The position numbers and the translations under genes were made by a program. This document shows positions 1 to 10,149 of a stretch of DNA of 64,000 bases, in pieces. A model generated the notes under the pieces. That model ran no database searches and was not told the DNA's origin. It saw nothing but the letters and a program-made list of their open reading frames with translations. Each line of letters begins with the position of its first letter. Position 1 is the first letter of the stretch. The stretch is from Morella rubra (Eukaryota > Streptophyta > Magnoliopsida > Fagales > Myricaceae): NCBI GenBank assembly GCA_003952965.2, contig RXIC02000500.1:77402-141401 (forward strand), given 5' to 3'.

Positions 1-54
1 TATTGAATTGGGGTAGTTGTTGTTAAAGAACATCTTTTTGTCTAAGTGTTGGAA

Positions 55-308
55 GTGTCGACACATTGAACTATGTAGACACATTGAGAGTTGTTTTTCA
101 GAATCAAAATTTTTCTAAGTGTTGGAAGTGTCAACACATTGGACCATAGTGTCGACACATTAACTACACCCGAGACAGGTTTCGAACATATGTTTTTGAG
201 AAAAGTGTTGGCCATTCTAAAGTGTCGACACATTGAACTAACACCCGAGAGGTTGTTTTCAGGCCAATTTTAATGTGTCAGCACATACCATCAATGTGTC
301 GACACATT
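55..308. repeat. dispersed GTGTCGACACATT repeats inside the LTR
   Basis: Four exact copies of GTGTCGACACATT lie at 55-67, 149-161, 222-234 and 296-308. Diverged copies are visible near 82, 127 and 275. The core GTGTCGACAC is a perfect 10-bp palindrome. The spacing (94, 73 and 74 bp between starts) is too irregular for a simple tandem array. They sit where the upstream promoter part of the LTR would be. Confidence 0.85.
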
Positions 309-472
309 GCACAATTTTGCAGAAATCCTGGAGCAACGTCAACTCATTCAAAAAGTATCCAAATGGTCTTAAAATGACCTCCAACAGCACTCAAACTTTA
401 CAAGAAGACCCTTGGTGCCCTAGGAGCTTTAAATATAAGAAGATAGAGAGAGAAACGGTGGACATGTGCACT

Positions 473-520
473 ATTAACTCTTGCCCTAATTTCTAGATTA
501 ACTCTTGCCCTAATTTCTAG
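473..520. repeat. 24-bp perfect tandem duplication
   Basis: A 24-bp unit beginning ATTAACTCTTGCC occurs twice in direct succession at 473-496 and 497-520 with no mismatch. It lies inside the LTR-like sequence, in what would be its transcribed part. Confidence 0.9.
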
Positions 521-1150
521 AGAAAAAAAGCTTTCAAAGAGAAAGAAAGCTCCACCATCCAAGAAAGCTCATACTCCCACTTGCAAATACTATTGCTTTC
601 TTTGTGAATCTTGTCTCTTTGCACACTCAGTACTTCATACTTGTTTATTAGCTTAAAGAGCTTTTACTAAGATTCCCTTTGTACTCGTTCTTGAAAAACA
701 CACGTGAGTGTTTGGGAAAACACTTGTCCTACTTGTTGGGTAGAAGAAATCCTCTAGGTTGTGGGGATTTGTGAGAGTGAGTTAAAGTGTAAGCTCAAAA
801 ACACTTTGTAAAGGTTCCTTAGCACCCGAGAAGCTAAGGTGTCCTATTTGAAGATAGTGAAGAAAAGCCCAAGGAAGTCAATAGCCTTGGGGTGGACGTA
901 GGCAAGTGTTGGCCGAACCACCTAAAAGTCACGGTGTCATCTCTCTACCCTTATCTCTATTTATTGTTGATATCTATTTATTGTGCTTCTTTAACTATTC
1001 CTTTTATTCTTCATTATTTCCTTGATTGTTTAGATCTACTCTCTTGCTCTTTAGAAAAAGAAAAGGGGATCTCTACAAATTCGGTTTTATAAGAAAATGT
1101 TAAAAGTTTTTTTATAAAACCCAATTCACCCCCCCTCTTGGGTTGTTTTT

Positions 1151-3309
1151 TGCTCTCTTAGAATGAAGTACTGACCTTCTCCCATTTTGTTGAGAATCCT
1201 GTCTGCAAGCATAATTAAAAGAAGATAGAAGCTTAGATACTAGTGAAAAAATTAGAAGTTCCAGTACCACTCATGGATCAGAAGAGGAATAAGGCGACAA
1301 CCAATGCATGAAGAAATAATGTCATTAAATAAAGCATGTTAAAATAACGTATATACTGGACAACGTGTTTTGTCATGGTAGAAGAGTTTGATAACTAGAG
1401 TCTTTAGCCTCCAAGTTGGAAGGCACAAGGCAACACTACAAAATTTCTTGTCGACATCCACTTTAATTATGTTGAATGCTTGTAAGTGGCAGTCCAAGCA
1501 TAACTTTAACCATATTATCCATCTATTCTTCTACATTCAGACGCATATTCTAGACTTTTACTATCCCTTCTTATACATTGTCAATGAAAGAATTCTTACA
1601 AGGGGTGAAAAAAAAAAAAAAATTAAAGAACTATAAAGCCAAACACAAGAATTTCGAACCCTCAAATTCTGATGCAGACTATGAGATGATGGTCATCGAT
1701 AAGACGACAAAGCAAAGGACCGAAACTTCTGGAGTTAAGAAGGGTGGGATTTATAATCGAAAAGATTTCCTTTGTCAGTTATTCAGCCAAACTAGAAATA
1801 CCTATTACTAAGAAACTTTGAAATAAGCCCCTCGCTTGCGAGATTACTTTGCTCAATTAATAGAGAAAAAGGAGAAAATATATGAAACTGGTAAGAGCCC
1901 CTTAACATAAGCAAAAAAACCAAACTTTTAATCCCAAGAAGAAAATTCAGAACCAAAGACACCCATTTCCAACACTTAAAAATTTGAACATGAAAAAAAA
2001 AATTACACAATTGCATAAGGATTGGAAAACAGAGGGGCCGAGAGCTTTACCTAGTGGAACTTGACCAATTTTCAGTCAACGGTATCAGATTCCCCATCGA
2101 GAGACAGCCTTAGGTTGTAGGTTAAGACAAGGAAAACATACAAAGCAGCCCTAGGTTGCATCACCTACCTTTACGAAGGAAAAAAATTCCACAAATGAAA
2201 TCAAACTTCAAAACCCAACTACAGAGTGAGGAAGAGTATGAAAAGAGTTATCAAACTCATCGGAGAGGGCGAAGGACTCGAGCCCTTGAAAGTTGAGCTC
2301 ACCCAAATTGAGCTCCCTCGTTCGCTTCTTGTTTTCTTCCACAGATTATAGCTACGACAAATCTCGTCTTACCTATCAGCAAAGGGCAGCTGTGGTAGCA
2401 AGCAGACCAGGAGAGAGAGCAGCGTTCGGCAAGAGTGGGTGAGGAGCAATGGGAGGGGGGGGGATCAACGGGAGCAAGAGAAACTAAGAGATTCTGAGGG
2501 AGAGGGAGAGCATTCGACGAAGAGGAAGAGGGAGGGATTTTGATCGGAAAATAAAAGAGGAAGAGCGGGCACGCGAGAAATGAATTTCAGCTTCAATTTT
2601 TACTGCCATTTTGAAACTCATAGTGTTTTGCAATTATAATGAAACTCACCATTTTGCTTTGTTTTCTTTTCCTTTATATTTTGTTTGTTTTATTTTGATT
2701 TATATAATGTTTTTTATTTGGTGAAGTAAAATTGTAAAGCCATATGAGCACTGACGTGTCAAATTCATGCCAGAAAAGAAAATAATTAAATAAAATTAGT
2801 GTCAATTTTCAAAATTTAAAAAGTACATATGCATTGCTTATGTAACAAGTACATATGTATAACTTATATAAATATACATAGACTACATCATAATCTCTAA
2901 GACCATATATTAAGTTATATTCTTTAATTGCATAAGCTAATCTCACAATATCTTCTTGTTTGAAATTAAATAATATGTCCTAATTAAATAGTATCATATT
3001 ACTAATTATTCAAAAAATATATGCTCATTGTAAGTATGATAATAGATGTTTTCTAAATTACTTAGATTTAGTCAATAAATATGCAATTACCATAACAACC
3101 ATGGATTATAATTTAAAATATATCATATAACAACTTCAATATTCATAACACTCCCTCTAATTCCATATTTTATTAAGTAGGTCCTTTAAAATAAAATTTT
3201 TCAAATACATGACAAAATAAAATAATATATTAAAAGGAATATATAATATATAAAATAATTATTAACATTAAATAACTTATAATTAACATAAAAAAATTAT
3301 TATTTTCAC
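1151..3309. other. no gene recognised; AT-rich with one GA-rich block
   Basis: No convincing coding sequence is visible. Positions 2,220-2,590 are GA-rich and look like the untranslated leader or first-exon region of a gene read on the minus strand, but no protein is recognisable. From about 2,600 to 3,300 the sequence is very AT-rich and featureless. A CACTACAAAA string at 1,434 could be the left end of the CACTA element that terminates at 3,658, but the flanking trinucleotides do not match (CAA versus AGA). Confidence 0.5.
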
Positions 3310-3658
3310 TTATACCTATAGCAGCATTTGTTAAAAAAAAACGATGCTAAAGGTGTAAGCTATAGCGGCGGTCACTGTGACCGCAGATGTATATATACCT
3401 TTAGCGGCGGTCCACGTAACTGTCGCTGTAGATACTTGATTTTGAACTTGTAGCGGCGTTTTTCTAAAAGTTTGATCTTTAGCTGCGTTTTTCAAAAAAA
3501 AAAAACGCAGGTAAAGGGTTTTGTAGCGGCAGTCATTAACCGCTACAATAGGTGGTTTGTAGCGGCGTTTGTTTGCGTTTGTGAACAAACGCCGCTAAAG
3601 ACACCCTTTAGCAGCGTTTTTAGAGACCGCTCTGCTAAAGACCTGTTTTTTTGTAGTG
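3310..3658 (-). mobile_element. CACTA element terminus with GCGGCGTTT-type subterminal repeats
   Basis: The block is packed with short direct and inverted motifs such as TAGCGGCGGTCA and AACGCCGCTAAAG, and it ends at 3,658 with TTTTTTTGTAGTG. Read on the other strand, that end is CACTACAAAAAAA, the canonical CACTA terminal inverted repeat. Dense subterminal repeats next to such an end are diagnostic of En/Spm-type elements, where they bind the element's regulatory protein. The same repeat vocabulary borders the element at 6,096-13,263, so the two belong to related families. The matching left end is not identified. No transposase is seen to the left. Confidence 0.75.
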
Positions 3659-3985
3659 AGAGTAATTTGGTCAAAGGGATGTTGATGAAGGCCAGCCCAA
3701 ATTACTCTTTACCAGAGTTGTAACTGCCAAAGAGTACCACAATACAGCAGCATAATTTACCATATACGAATACCTCTGGCTAGTATTGGAAAAGTTTTTT
3801 GCTTCTTACATCACATGAGAAAAGATCCACAAAGACAAAAGGGAAAACAATGGAAAAGTTTTTTTGTTGATTTACCCATGACTGATTCATTCTATACGTG
3901 TTTTTCTAAATCATTTTGTAGGCTGGTAATTTGCTAATAGGTTCTTGTTGGGCTTGGAAAGCCTTAACTCCTAGACATTGAAAAT
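3659..3985. repeat. low-copy segment, paralogous to 41,453-41,778
   Basis: From AGTAATTTGG onward this segment matches 41,453-41,778 in the same orientation, with small substitutions and indels, up to the shared CTCCTAGACATTG. The CACTA end at 3,658 sits exactly at the left edge of the homology. The right edge coincides with the start of an LTR-like sequence in the other copy. No coding sequence is recognised in either copy. Confidence 0.85.
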
Positions 3986-4264
3986 GTGATTGGCTAGAAA
4001 ATGGATTACCTTCTCACTGTATGACTTTGACGAACAGCTCAGCCAGTAAAGCCACACGGAACGGTACCGTTTTGGCTATCTTCTTCCACGATTCGCCCAC
4101 ACCGAAAAGGCTAGGGGAAAGGGGCTTCTGGTCGTCCAGCACTTAGGAAATTTGGCAAATCTCGACGGAAACAAAAGCTTCAATTTCGTCACTCATAAAC
4201 TGTGCAGTTTATGGAGATTTTGTTAAACGCACTATTCTATTTAAAATAAATATGCTGCAGGCTG

Positions 4265-4525
4265 TTTAGTTGTTTCAGTTGGTCTATAAACTATGTCATT
4301 TTATACACAAGAGCTTGACTGGGCTCACTGACATGGTTAAAAAACATGAGCTGGAGAAGGTGATGACATGTTGGTGCATTCTTTTAGAAAGGCAAACGGA
4401 AGAGTGACAGAAGGAGTAAAAAATCACAAGCATATAGACTTAGTGACAAAAAAAAAAAAAAAAAGCTTAGTGATTATTTTGTCAACGGTACTAAGACCTA
4501 GTAACTAAATTGTCAATTTCCCTTT
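4265..4525. repeat. dispersed repeat, inverted copy at 39,830-40,480
   Basis: The sequence matches the reverse complement of 39,830-39,879 plus 40,290-40,450. Examples are GAGCTTGACTGGG and AAGAGTGACAGAAGGAGTAAA against its inverted counterpart. The copy here lacks the 401-bp element nested in the other copy, so it shows roughly the empty site. It contains an A-run at about 4,448-4,465. No coding content is seen. Positions 3,986-4,264 between this and the preceding segment hold nothing recognisable. Confidence 0.75.
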
Positions 4526-4699
4526 TTTTTAGGTTAATGACCATTTTCGTCTTTGGGTTTTCATAACGTGTTATTTTCACGTACAATTTGAAATCAATTA
4601 GTAAAATAAAAAAAATTACAAAAGAAAAAAATCAATTAACAATTTAAAAAAACAAACACACCAGAGGAATTAAAGACATAATTACTTTTTTTGTAAAAA

Positions 4700-5640
4700 A
4701 AAATTACTTTTTTAGTATTCATTGGAGTTATTTGTCGTTTAGTCTTAAGACATAATTCTTTTCTTCCTCGTACAATTTGATGCCAATTTCGAAAAGAATG
4801 GTCATAGTTTGGGAATTAATGGATTTGAAGTTGATAGTTAGCTTGCGAAGTTTAACTGTTAGACGGTTTAGGAATGAAAAACAGTTTTTTAGTTTGTTTA
4901 TTCTTCATTCACCTATATTATAATACGACTAACATATTGATTATATGTCTTGTCTCGTTTTTACAGATGATATTTATAAGCTCTACGTTGGGGTGAATCC
5001 AGGTAATGCATGTACTACTCGGTATACTAAACTTTTTAATTGGAAATATTTTGCTGGACACTTCTATTTTAAGGAGGTGTGAGTATCTGGCGCATTGAAA
5101 GATATGAATATATTAGTTTTGAAGTGGCAGTCAATTTTAGACATTATCTGAATTGGATTGTCGACCAATTGAAATAAAGATAGATATAATATGTAAGTTT
5201 TAAGTAGATCGTATATACTATCTAATAATTAATACGAACAATCTTAAATACTATAAGATTCACATGAAATGTCTATTTCTCACCGAATCTAACCATCTAA
5301 TTAGAGTAGCAAATTGTAGAGAATCAAACACGTCCGTGATCTGAATAAAATTATATTAGTTAATATAGTAATGAGTTGACAAATACATTCCACACCTTTG
5401 TCCAGTAATATAAATAATTTTCGACAAGATAAATATTAATTTGTTATTATGCATATTTGAGTATATGAATAAGACTATATTTATTATAACAAAAAACATA
5501 ACACTAAATTTTGACGAATACTATAATTTCCTATATATTCATCCAGAAAATGTGGAACAGTAGTGTAACTACGTACCTTATTCTTCCAATGTCATTCCCG
5601 TTTTGTTATCACCGTAATACATTATTATGCAGGAAAAAGG
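4700..5640 (+). repeat. degraded duplicated segment, copy A, with exon-like piece 4,967-5,002
   Basis: Pieces of this segment recur in order at 15,245-15,300, 16,386-16,930 and 19,440-19,690. Shared landmarks include CATTGGAGTTATTTGTC, GATGCCAATTTC, GGTAATGCATG and ATTCTTCCAATGTCAT. A 36-bp piece at 4,967-5,002 lies between a TTTTTACAG acceptor and a GGTAATGCATG donor context and is conserved at 16,678-16,714. This suggests an internal exon of a decayed gene, but the encoded family is not recognisable. Positions 5,170-5,400 are AT-rich without features. Confidence 0.7.
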
Positions 5641-6095
5641 TGTGGGAGGGTTAGAATGAACAGTAATCAACCCTATATCCGTAAGCAAGGCAGCTCAACA
5701 TTTTTGGGGCCTTAGGCAAGTCATAAAATAGAGGCCTTTTAATTTAAGAAGATTAAAAAATTAAATAAATTTTTTGAAAACTTGAGTTAATTAGCAATAA
5801 AGTAGACAGTTGTATTGATAAGTTTTAGAAGAAGAATTTATGGAGAAGTGATGTTATTATTTTGTAAAAGAGACGTTAAAATTAATTCAAATTTATTATT
5901 GGTAGAGCTAATTTCTAGGATACTCTGATTTTTTATTTTCAATTTCAATTTTGTAAATTGATTTTTAAGATATTCCTATTTTGTAGGCTCTATTAAGTTA
6001 TATTCTCAAAGTTTTAGGCTGCTTTTTTTTTCAACTTTAATTTTATAAAAGTACTACATATTTTCTAAGTTGTAATATATGGCCTTTATAAGTAA
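5641..6095. other. no gene recognised
   Basis: AT-rich sequence without a supportable reading frame. It ends at the CACTA-like terminus that begins at 6,096. Confidence 0.5.
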
Positions 6096-6109
6096 TACTA
6101 AAAAAAAAG

Positions 6110-6310
6110 GTCTACAGCGGCGGTCTTTGTAGTGGCGGTCGCTAAAAACGCCGCTAAAGGGTGTTTTTAGCGGCGTTTTGAAAAAAACGCTGCTAAAGCG
6201 GGTTTTTACGCGGTCACTGACCGCCGCTATAGACGCGGTCTTTTAGCGGCGGTCAATGACCGCCGCTATAGATCCCCTTTAGCAGCATTTTTTTGCAAAA
6301 CGCCGCTAAA
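6110..6310. repeat. left subterminal repeats of the 6,096-13,263 element
   Basis: Repeated motifs such as AGCGGCGGTC, AACGCCGCTAAAG and TGACCGCCGCTATAGA occur in both orientations within about 200 bp. They can pair into several hairpins. They match the repeat vocabulary at 3,310-3,650 and 12,960-13,210. Confidence 0.85.
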
Positions 6311-6447
6311 GGTGATCCCCTCCCCCTTTCTTAAAAACTCCCTCGCGCGCCTCCCCCTCCCCGCGCGCGCCCTAATTCGCAAAATCTCTTCCCCTCCCCC
6401 TTTTTTATTGTTATGCTCATTTTGGGCTCCGGATTCGAGCTACGTCT

Positions 6448-6582
6448 ATGGCTTCCGGTGCAGGAAACGAGTCTACGAACGATTCCTCGAGCTCAAAAGA
6501 GGTAGAGAGGCCTCCGAAGATTATTAAAAAAAATAAGCGTAGGAGAGAACTCAGTCTCTACTGTGTGCGCCACACCTATTGA
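6448..6582 (+). pseudogene. short open frame, possible captured or element-encoded first exon
   Basis: A 44-codon frame starts MASGAGNESTND, is Ser-rich, and has a basic cluster (KKNKRRR) near residue 30 before a stop. It lies just inside the left subterminal repeats and follows a C-rich leader with the look of a plant 5' untranslated region. I do not recognise a family. It could be the first exon of a captured host gene, the remains of the element's own gene, or chance. The GC content (higher than the surroundings) argues mildly for former coding use. Confidence 0.25.
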
Positions 6583-6738
6583 TCTTTATCTTTTCTTTCA
6601 TGGGCTCTATATTACTGTGTCTATCACATTCTACTTCTAATCTCACACATAAGTTGAGCTGAAAGAACTATCTCTTCTCTCTCTTTTTGTTCGGACACAT
6701 ATAAACTTTTTTTCTTGGTTTTTCGTTGGTGGGTGTTA

Positions 6739-6932
6739 ATGGCCAATGCATCTGGGTTCTTCACTCCTTCGGTTCCCAGCTTGGGAAGGAGGATTCAACC
6801 TCCTGGAGGGCTTTGCCGATCTGGGTTTCGCTCCCCCGAGGGATTGTTCAACAGGGTCTTCTGCTCCAGCACCAGTCAAGGCGGAGAGAAGCTTTCTGCT
6901 GGCGCTTCCCCTTCTGAATCTCGGGTACCCAG
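6739..6932 (+). pseudogene. possible captured first exon ending at a splice donor
   Basis: An open frame from ATG 6,739 (MANASGFFTPSVPS...) runs to a good donor context, CCAG|GTGATTT, at 6,932/6,933. It is relatively GC-rich, and is followed by a T-rich, intron-like stretch. The Ser/Pro/Gly/Arg-rich composition would fit a transit-peptide-like N-terminus, which is an inference from composition only. The product is not recognised. Two other frames are also open over part of the stretch, so the frame choice is uncertain. Confidence 0.3.
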
Positions 6933-7886
6933 GTGATTTCCATTTCTGATTTCTTTCATTATCTCGGTGATTGATCAATTCTTATTTTCATCTCTAATGC
7001 CTATGGATCTTGAAAGCAATTGGGTTCGAATGCACGAGCTGAGTTTCTTAGAAAATATTTAAAGAGGTGTACCTGAGTTTATAATCTATAATCTCTTTTT
7101 AGAAGAATCTCTTTTTGGAAGCGAATGGATTCGAGAATCTTTATTCTGTCTTTCACTTCAATGTTTTTTTTTTGTTTTTTTTTTTTTCATCTTCTTTAAC
7201 TTTGTGATGAGTGGTGTAGTAGGGGCATGGGTGATTTTCTGTTGCATGGGCTCTCATTTGAAATAGTCTAGCTGTTTGTTATGCACAAGATAGAATCATC
7301 TAAAGGTGAATATAGCTTTAGTAACTTTCTGATGGTGAGAGACACGTAGAACAGTGATAAAGGTGTTTATTGTTTGTTTCTGTGATTTATAGGGACTCTC
7401 GCGATTGCTTCCCATGATTCTTATAAGCTGGAATGTAGTCTAACATTCTGGCCAATAGAAGAGTAAAAAATGTCTTTGAGTTTATATTGAACAGAAAGGT
7501 TGATGTTGGTAGGTTATTCTAATGTGTGCATTATAGGAGCGTCTTCTTGGAAGGTAGTATTGGTTCTGATTTTAAGATGCTTTTCTCCTGCTTACCACCT
7601 GGATTTCTTTATACATTTTGCTCAAAGTTCGGTAAAAAGTTTGATTGAATATGCCTACAACTATTAATGCTAATTCTCAGCACCTTTACTTTTTCTTAAA
7701 GAAGAAAATTGTTTTAACAGTCTGACATGTAAGGGTTTAAAAATTGACCTCGCATCAGCTACTTAGCAGTAACCTCTGCTTCATGCTTCTAGGTCCTGAT
7801 TATATTTGGGATGCGACAACTACTATTTTAAATGTTATAAAGCCTATGCCTGTTCTTATGTTTTTAACTATTCAATTCTCGTTCAG
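6933..7886. other. intron-like sequence within the element
   Basis: T-rich sequence with polypyrimidine tracts (for example 7,160-7,190) and no supportable reading frame. It ends in an acceptor-like TTCTCGTTCAG immediately before the FRIENDLY exon at 7,887. Part of it is probably intron DNA captured along with the exons. Confidence 0.5.
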
Positions 7887-8165
7887 GCATTATCTTCTAG
7901 ACTTGATGCGAGTAACTCCTCGTGATGCAAACTATACTGGTCCTGGATCCAGATTCTGTATCCTGAGACCAGAACTAATCACTGCATTTTGCCAGGTAAG
8001 TTATGATGTTCTAATAGTTCAATACTTATTTCGGAGTTTCCGTATTCTGATTGATTTTTTCGGTTAATGGAGAAGGCCCAAGCTGCAGAAAAATCAAAGT
8101 GCAAATCTGAAGGAGATGCTCATGTGATCACTGATTCTTCAAATGTTCCTGGTGTGGACAAACAG
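7887..8165 (+). pseudogene. two exons of FRIENDLY/CLU (clustered mitochondria protein), captured fragment
   Basis: Exon 1 (7,887-7,995) follows TTCTCGTTCAG, ends GCCAG|GTAAG, and encodes YLLDLMRVTPRDANYTGPG followed by SRFCILRPELITAFCQ. I recognise this as the strongly conserved block of the CLU domain in plant FRIENDLY and animal/fungal CLU proteins, which bind mRNAs of mitochondrial proteins and control mitochondrial distribution. Exon 2 (8,076-8,165) continues in phase for 30 codons (AQAAEKSKCKSEGDAH...) and ends CAG|GTGAG. Both exons are open with intact splice sites. Normal CLU proteins exceed 1,200 residues and only about 66 are here, with no neighbouring CLU exons found, so this is a fragment. 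It lies inside the CACTA-like element, which suggests transposon capture. The frame and splice sites being intact implies either recent capture or constraint. Confidence 0.85.
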
Positions 8166-10149
8166 GTGAGATTGGTAGCAAATGCAAGTACAAGTTGTGA
8201 TTGCCATGTGGTGTTCTTGTGAGGAGTTAATTCCACCCTCAAGCTTTTTTCCTATGATTTAATATGGATAGAACACTTGTGGGTTTTTGTCAAATGGAGC
8301 TTATTTAAACTTTTACCTTATCTTAGATAATGTACTGCTAAGTCATGTGTGCCAATCATATGTATCTTAGATAATGTACTGTTCCTATTTCTTAACATGC
8401 ATTTATGAATATGTGGGGAGTGTGATAACAGCATCTTTAGGGGTATCTCGCACATAGTAAATGACATCTCCTTGACCTCAAATTTTTAGGATTAATACTA
8501 TAGAGTACTATAAATCTACAGTTAAAATTTCGAGTCATTTGGAGCTAGGATGAAAAAGTATCATTATTTAAAGTTCACTGTTAAAATTAAGTTTTTCACT
8601 GAAAAGAGCCCATTTTTGTAATCACACGGTTTGGACTTGATTTCAAGGTTCCAAATTCATAAACAAAATTATACAAAGAAAAACTGTCCAGATAGATTTG
8701 ACTAGCCATCCACATTGTTTTGAAATAGGAGAGGACATTCCATATGTATGTGTTTACATGTTCTTCCTGTGTTCTTTGATAGAGGGAGCAATTGATACCT
8801 GCTCCTGCCTTTCTTTCTTTCGATGTTGCATAAGCACTCGGACTTATTATTTTGTATGCAGCTGTATGCACTGGAATGCTTTGGACTGGAGAAATACCGG
8901 AAGTTAGAGCACTCTAGGAGAACGTGGCAGCATACTTCGATGTGCTGCAAGGTTTCCTTCTGCTTTCCCATGGAAGTACTGTGGGTGCAGGGCATACTCT
9001 CTCTTCCAATATACATGCATCTACGAATGCAATGCATCTTTGATTCTTCTTTGGCTGATATTTTCTTTTCTGGCTCATGTTTACTGTATCTACTATGGCA
9101 TTAGTTGCTTTTTTTGGTGCGGTTTTTGAGGTGCATAACACAATGATGAAAAAAAGATCGTGAGTTGCTCATTTTTTTTGTAAAATGAAAGGTAAAAGGA
9201 ACTTTTACTTTGTCATTGCAGTAACCCCAGTGGCCATGTAACCCCCAATGAGAAGTTTTTAACCTGTTTTCCTAATTTATCCCTAGTAATATCACATGAT
9301 TCGTATGGTGATATCACGCGATTCATATCTGTGTCTGCTTGTGAATTAAAAGCCAAATCTTTTTACTCTGCTTGAGGTATTGGACAAGTCACCCTTTTAC
9401 TTGGCTTTTTCATTTTTAGACTAGTGTGAACACTATAAAAATTCTATTTTATCAAGTTAGAGAATCTATCATTAAGTAACGTCGTATCTTTTCGTCTATT
9501 GCAGGTATTTCATTTAACTAGAATGGGAAATAATCTACTCTTTCAGGGGAAATTTTGAAAGAATCCTACTACACCACAAAACAATATTTTAATAGCAGCA
9601 TGTTGATGAACTTATGTGTGTCCGCTTGAACTTGCTCTTGATTCTAATTTGCATCTGTAATCTTTCAGTCATGGGTTTTAAGCATTGTGTCATGTTGCTG
9701 GACAGAGGAATAGTTGAGCTGGGTAAGGGCATGTTCGTTTTGGCCGGATTTGGAAAATTTGTATTCAAACTAAAAAAAACCCCCACCAAAAATGATTTAT
9801 TTGACGATGCAGTTCATTAGTTTCTGATTTTGCCCTGACCATATTTATACAGAATTACCAAAGTACCCTCCAGTCATGCGTTGCGTAAATCAAAATCGAA
9901 GGGTAAAATGGGATTTTTAAAAACACATGGCCCCCACACGTTCAGTACATTAAATATTTAGGCATGTAAATAGATGAAATAACCCAAATAATTTACCAAG
10001 TTGATGCTTTGGTTGATGGCAGTATGGTCATTTCATCCGACCATTTAATAACCTGCCGCAGTTGTTTCTCCTCTTTCCATGCGATAGCCTGGCAGCTTGT
10101 CAGTGACATGCTTGGCGTCAATCACACGTTTGTCTTCTTCTTCTGAAAA
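8166..10149. other. non-coding interior of the CACTA-like element
   Basis: No gene is recognised. An exon-like piece, acceptor TTTGTATGCAG at about 8,852-8,862 then an open frame beginning LYALECFGLEKYRKLEH, is present but not identifiable. Position 9,727 begins GGGCATGTTCGTTTTGG, which resembles the terminus of hAT- or Harbinger-type MITEs, but no partner end was found before the copia fragment. Sequence 8,166-8,700 looks like intron DNA. Confidence 0.45.

Larger units (their letters stand above)
1..1150 (+). mobile_element. Ty1/copia-type LTR, 3' portion (solo or truncated)
   Basis: The stretch 700-1,150 reads like the 3' half of a plant copia LTR of the SIRE/Tork kind. It has a purine-rich leader, a GGACGTAGGC...GGCCGAACCACC block at about 893-921, and a C-run followed by CTCTTGGGTTG near 1,125-1,145. 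No internal retroelement region follows 1,150 and no clear primer-binding site is visible, so this is probably a solo or truncated LTR. The start lies outside the window or is not resolvable. The family assignment rests on motif memory, not alignment. Confidence 0.6.

Noticed and set aside
1640-1670. TTCGAACCC-like strings (also near 7,021) as parts of tRNA genes
   Set aside because: No matching acceptor stem or D-arm box A at the right distance could be found.
1434-3658. A complete CACTA element between these points
   Set aside because: The left CACTACAAAA has no adjacent subterminal repeats and the flanking trinucleotides differ, so the pairing is not supported.
8596-9141. Overlapping frames of 70-110 codons on both strands
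   Set aside because: Frames are open on both strands without family resemblance or codon bias; treated as captured non-coding DNA.
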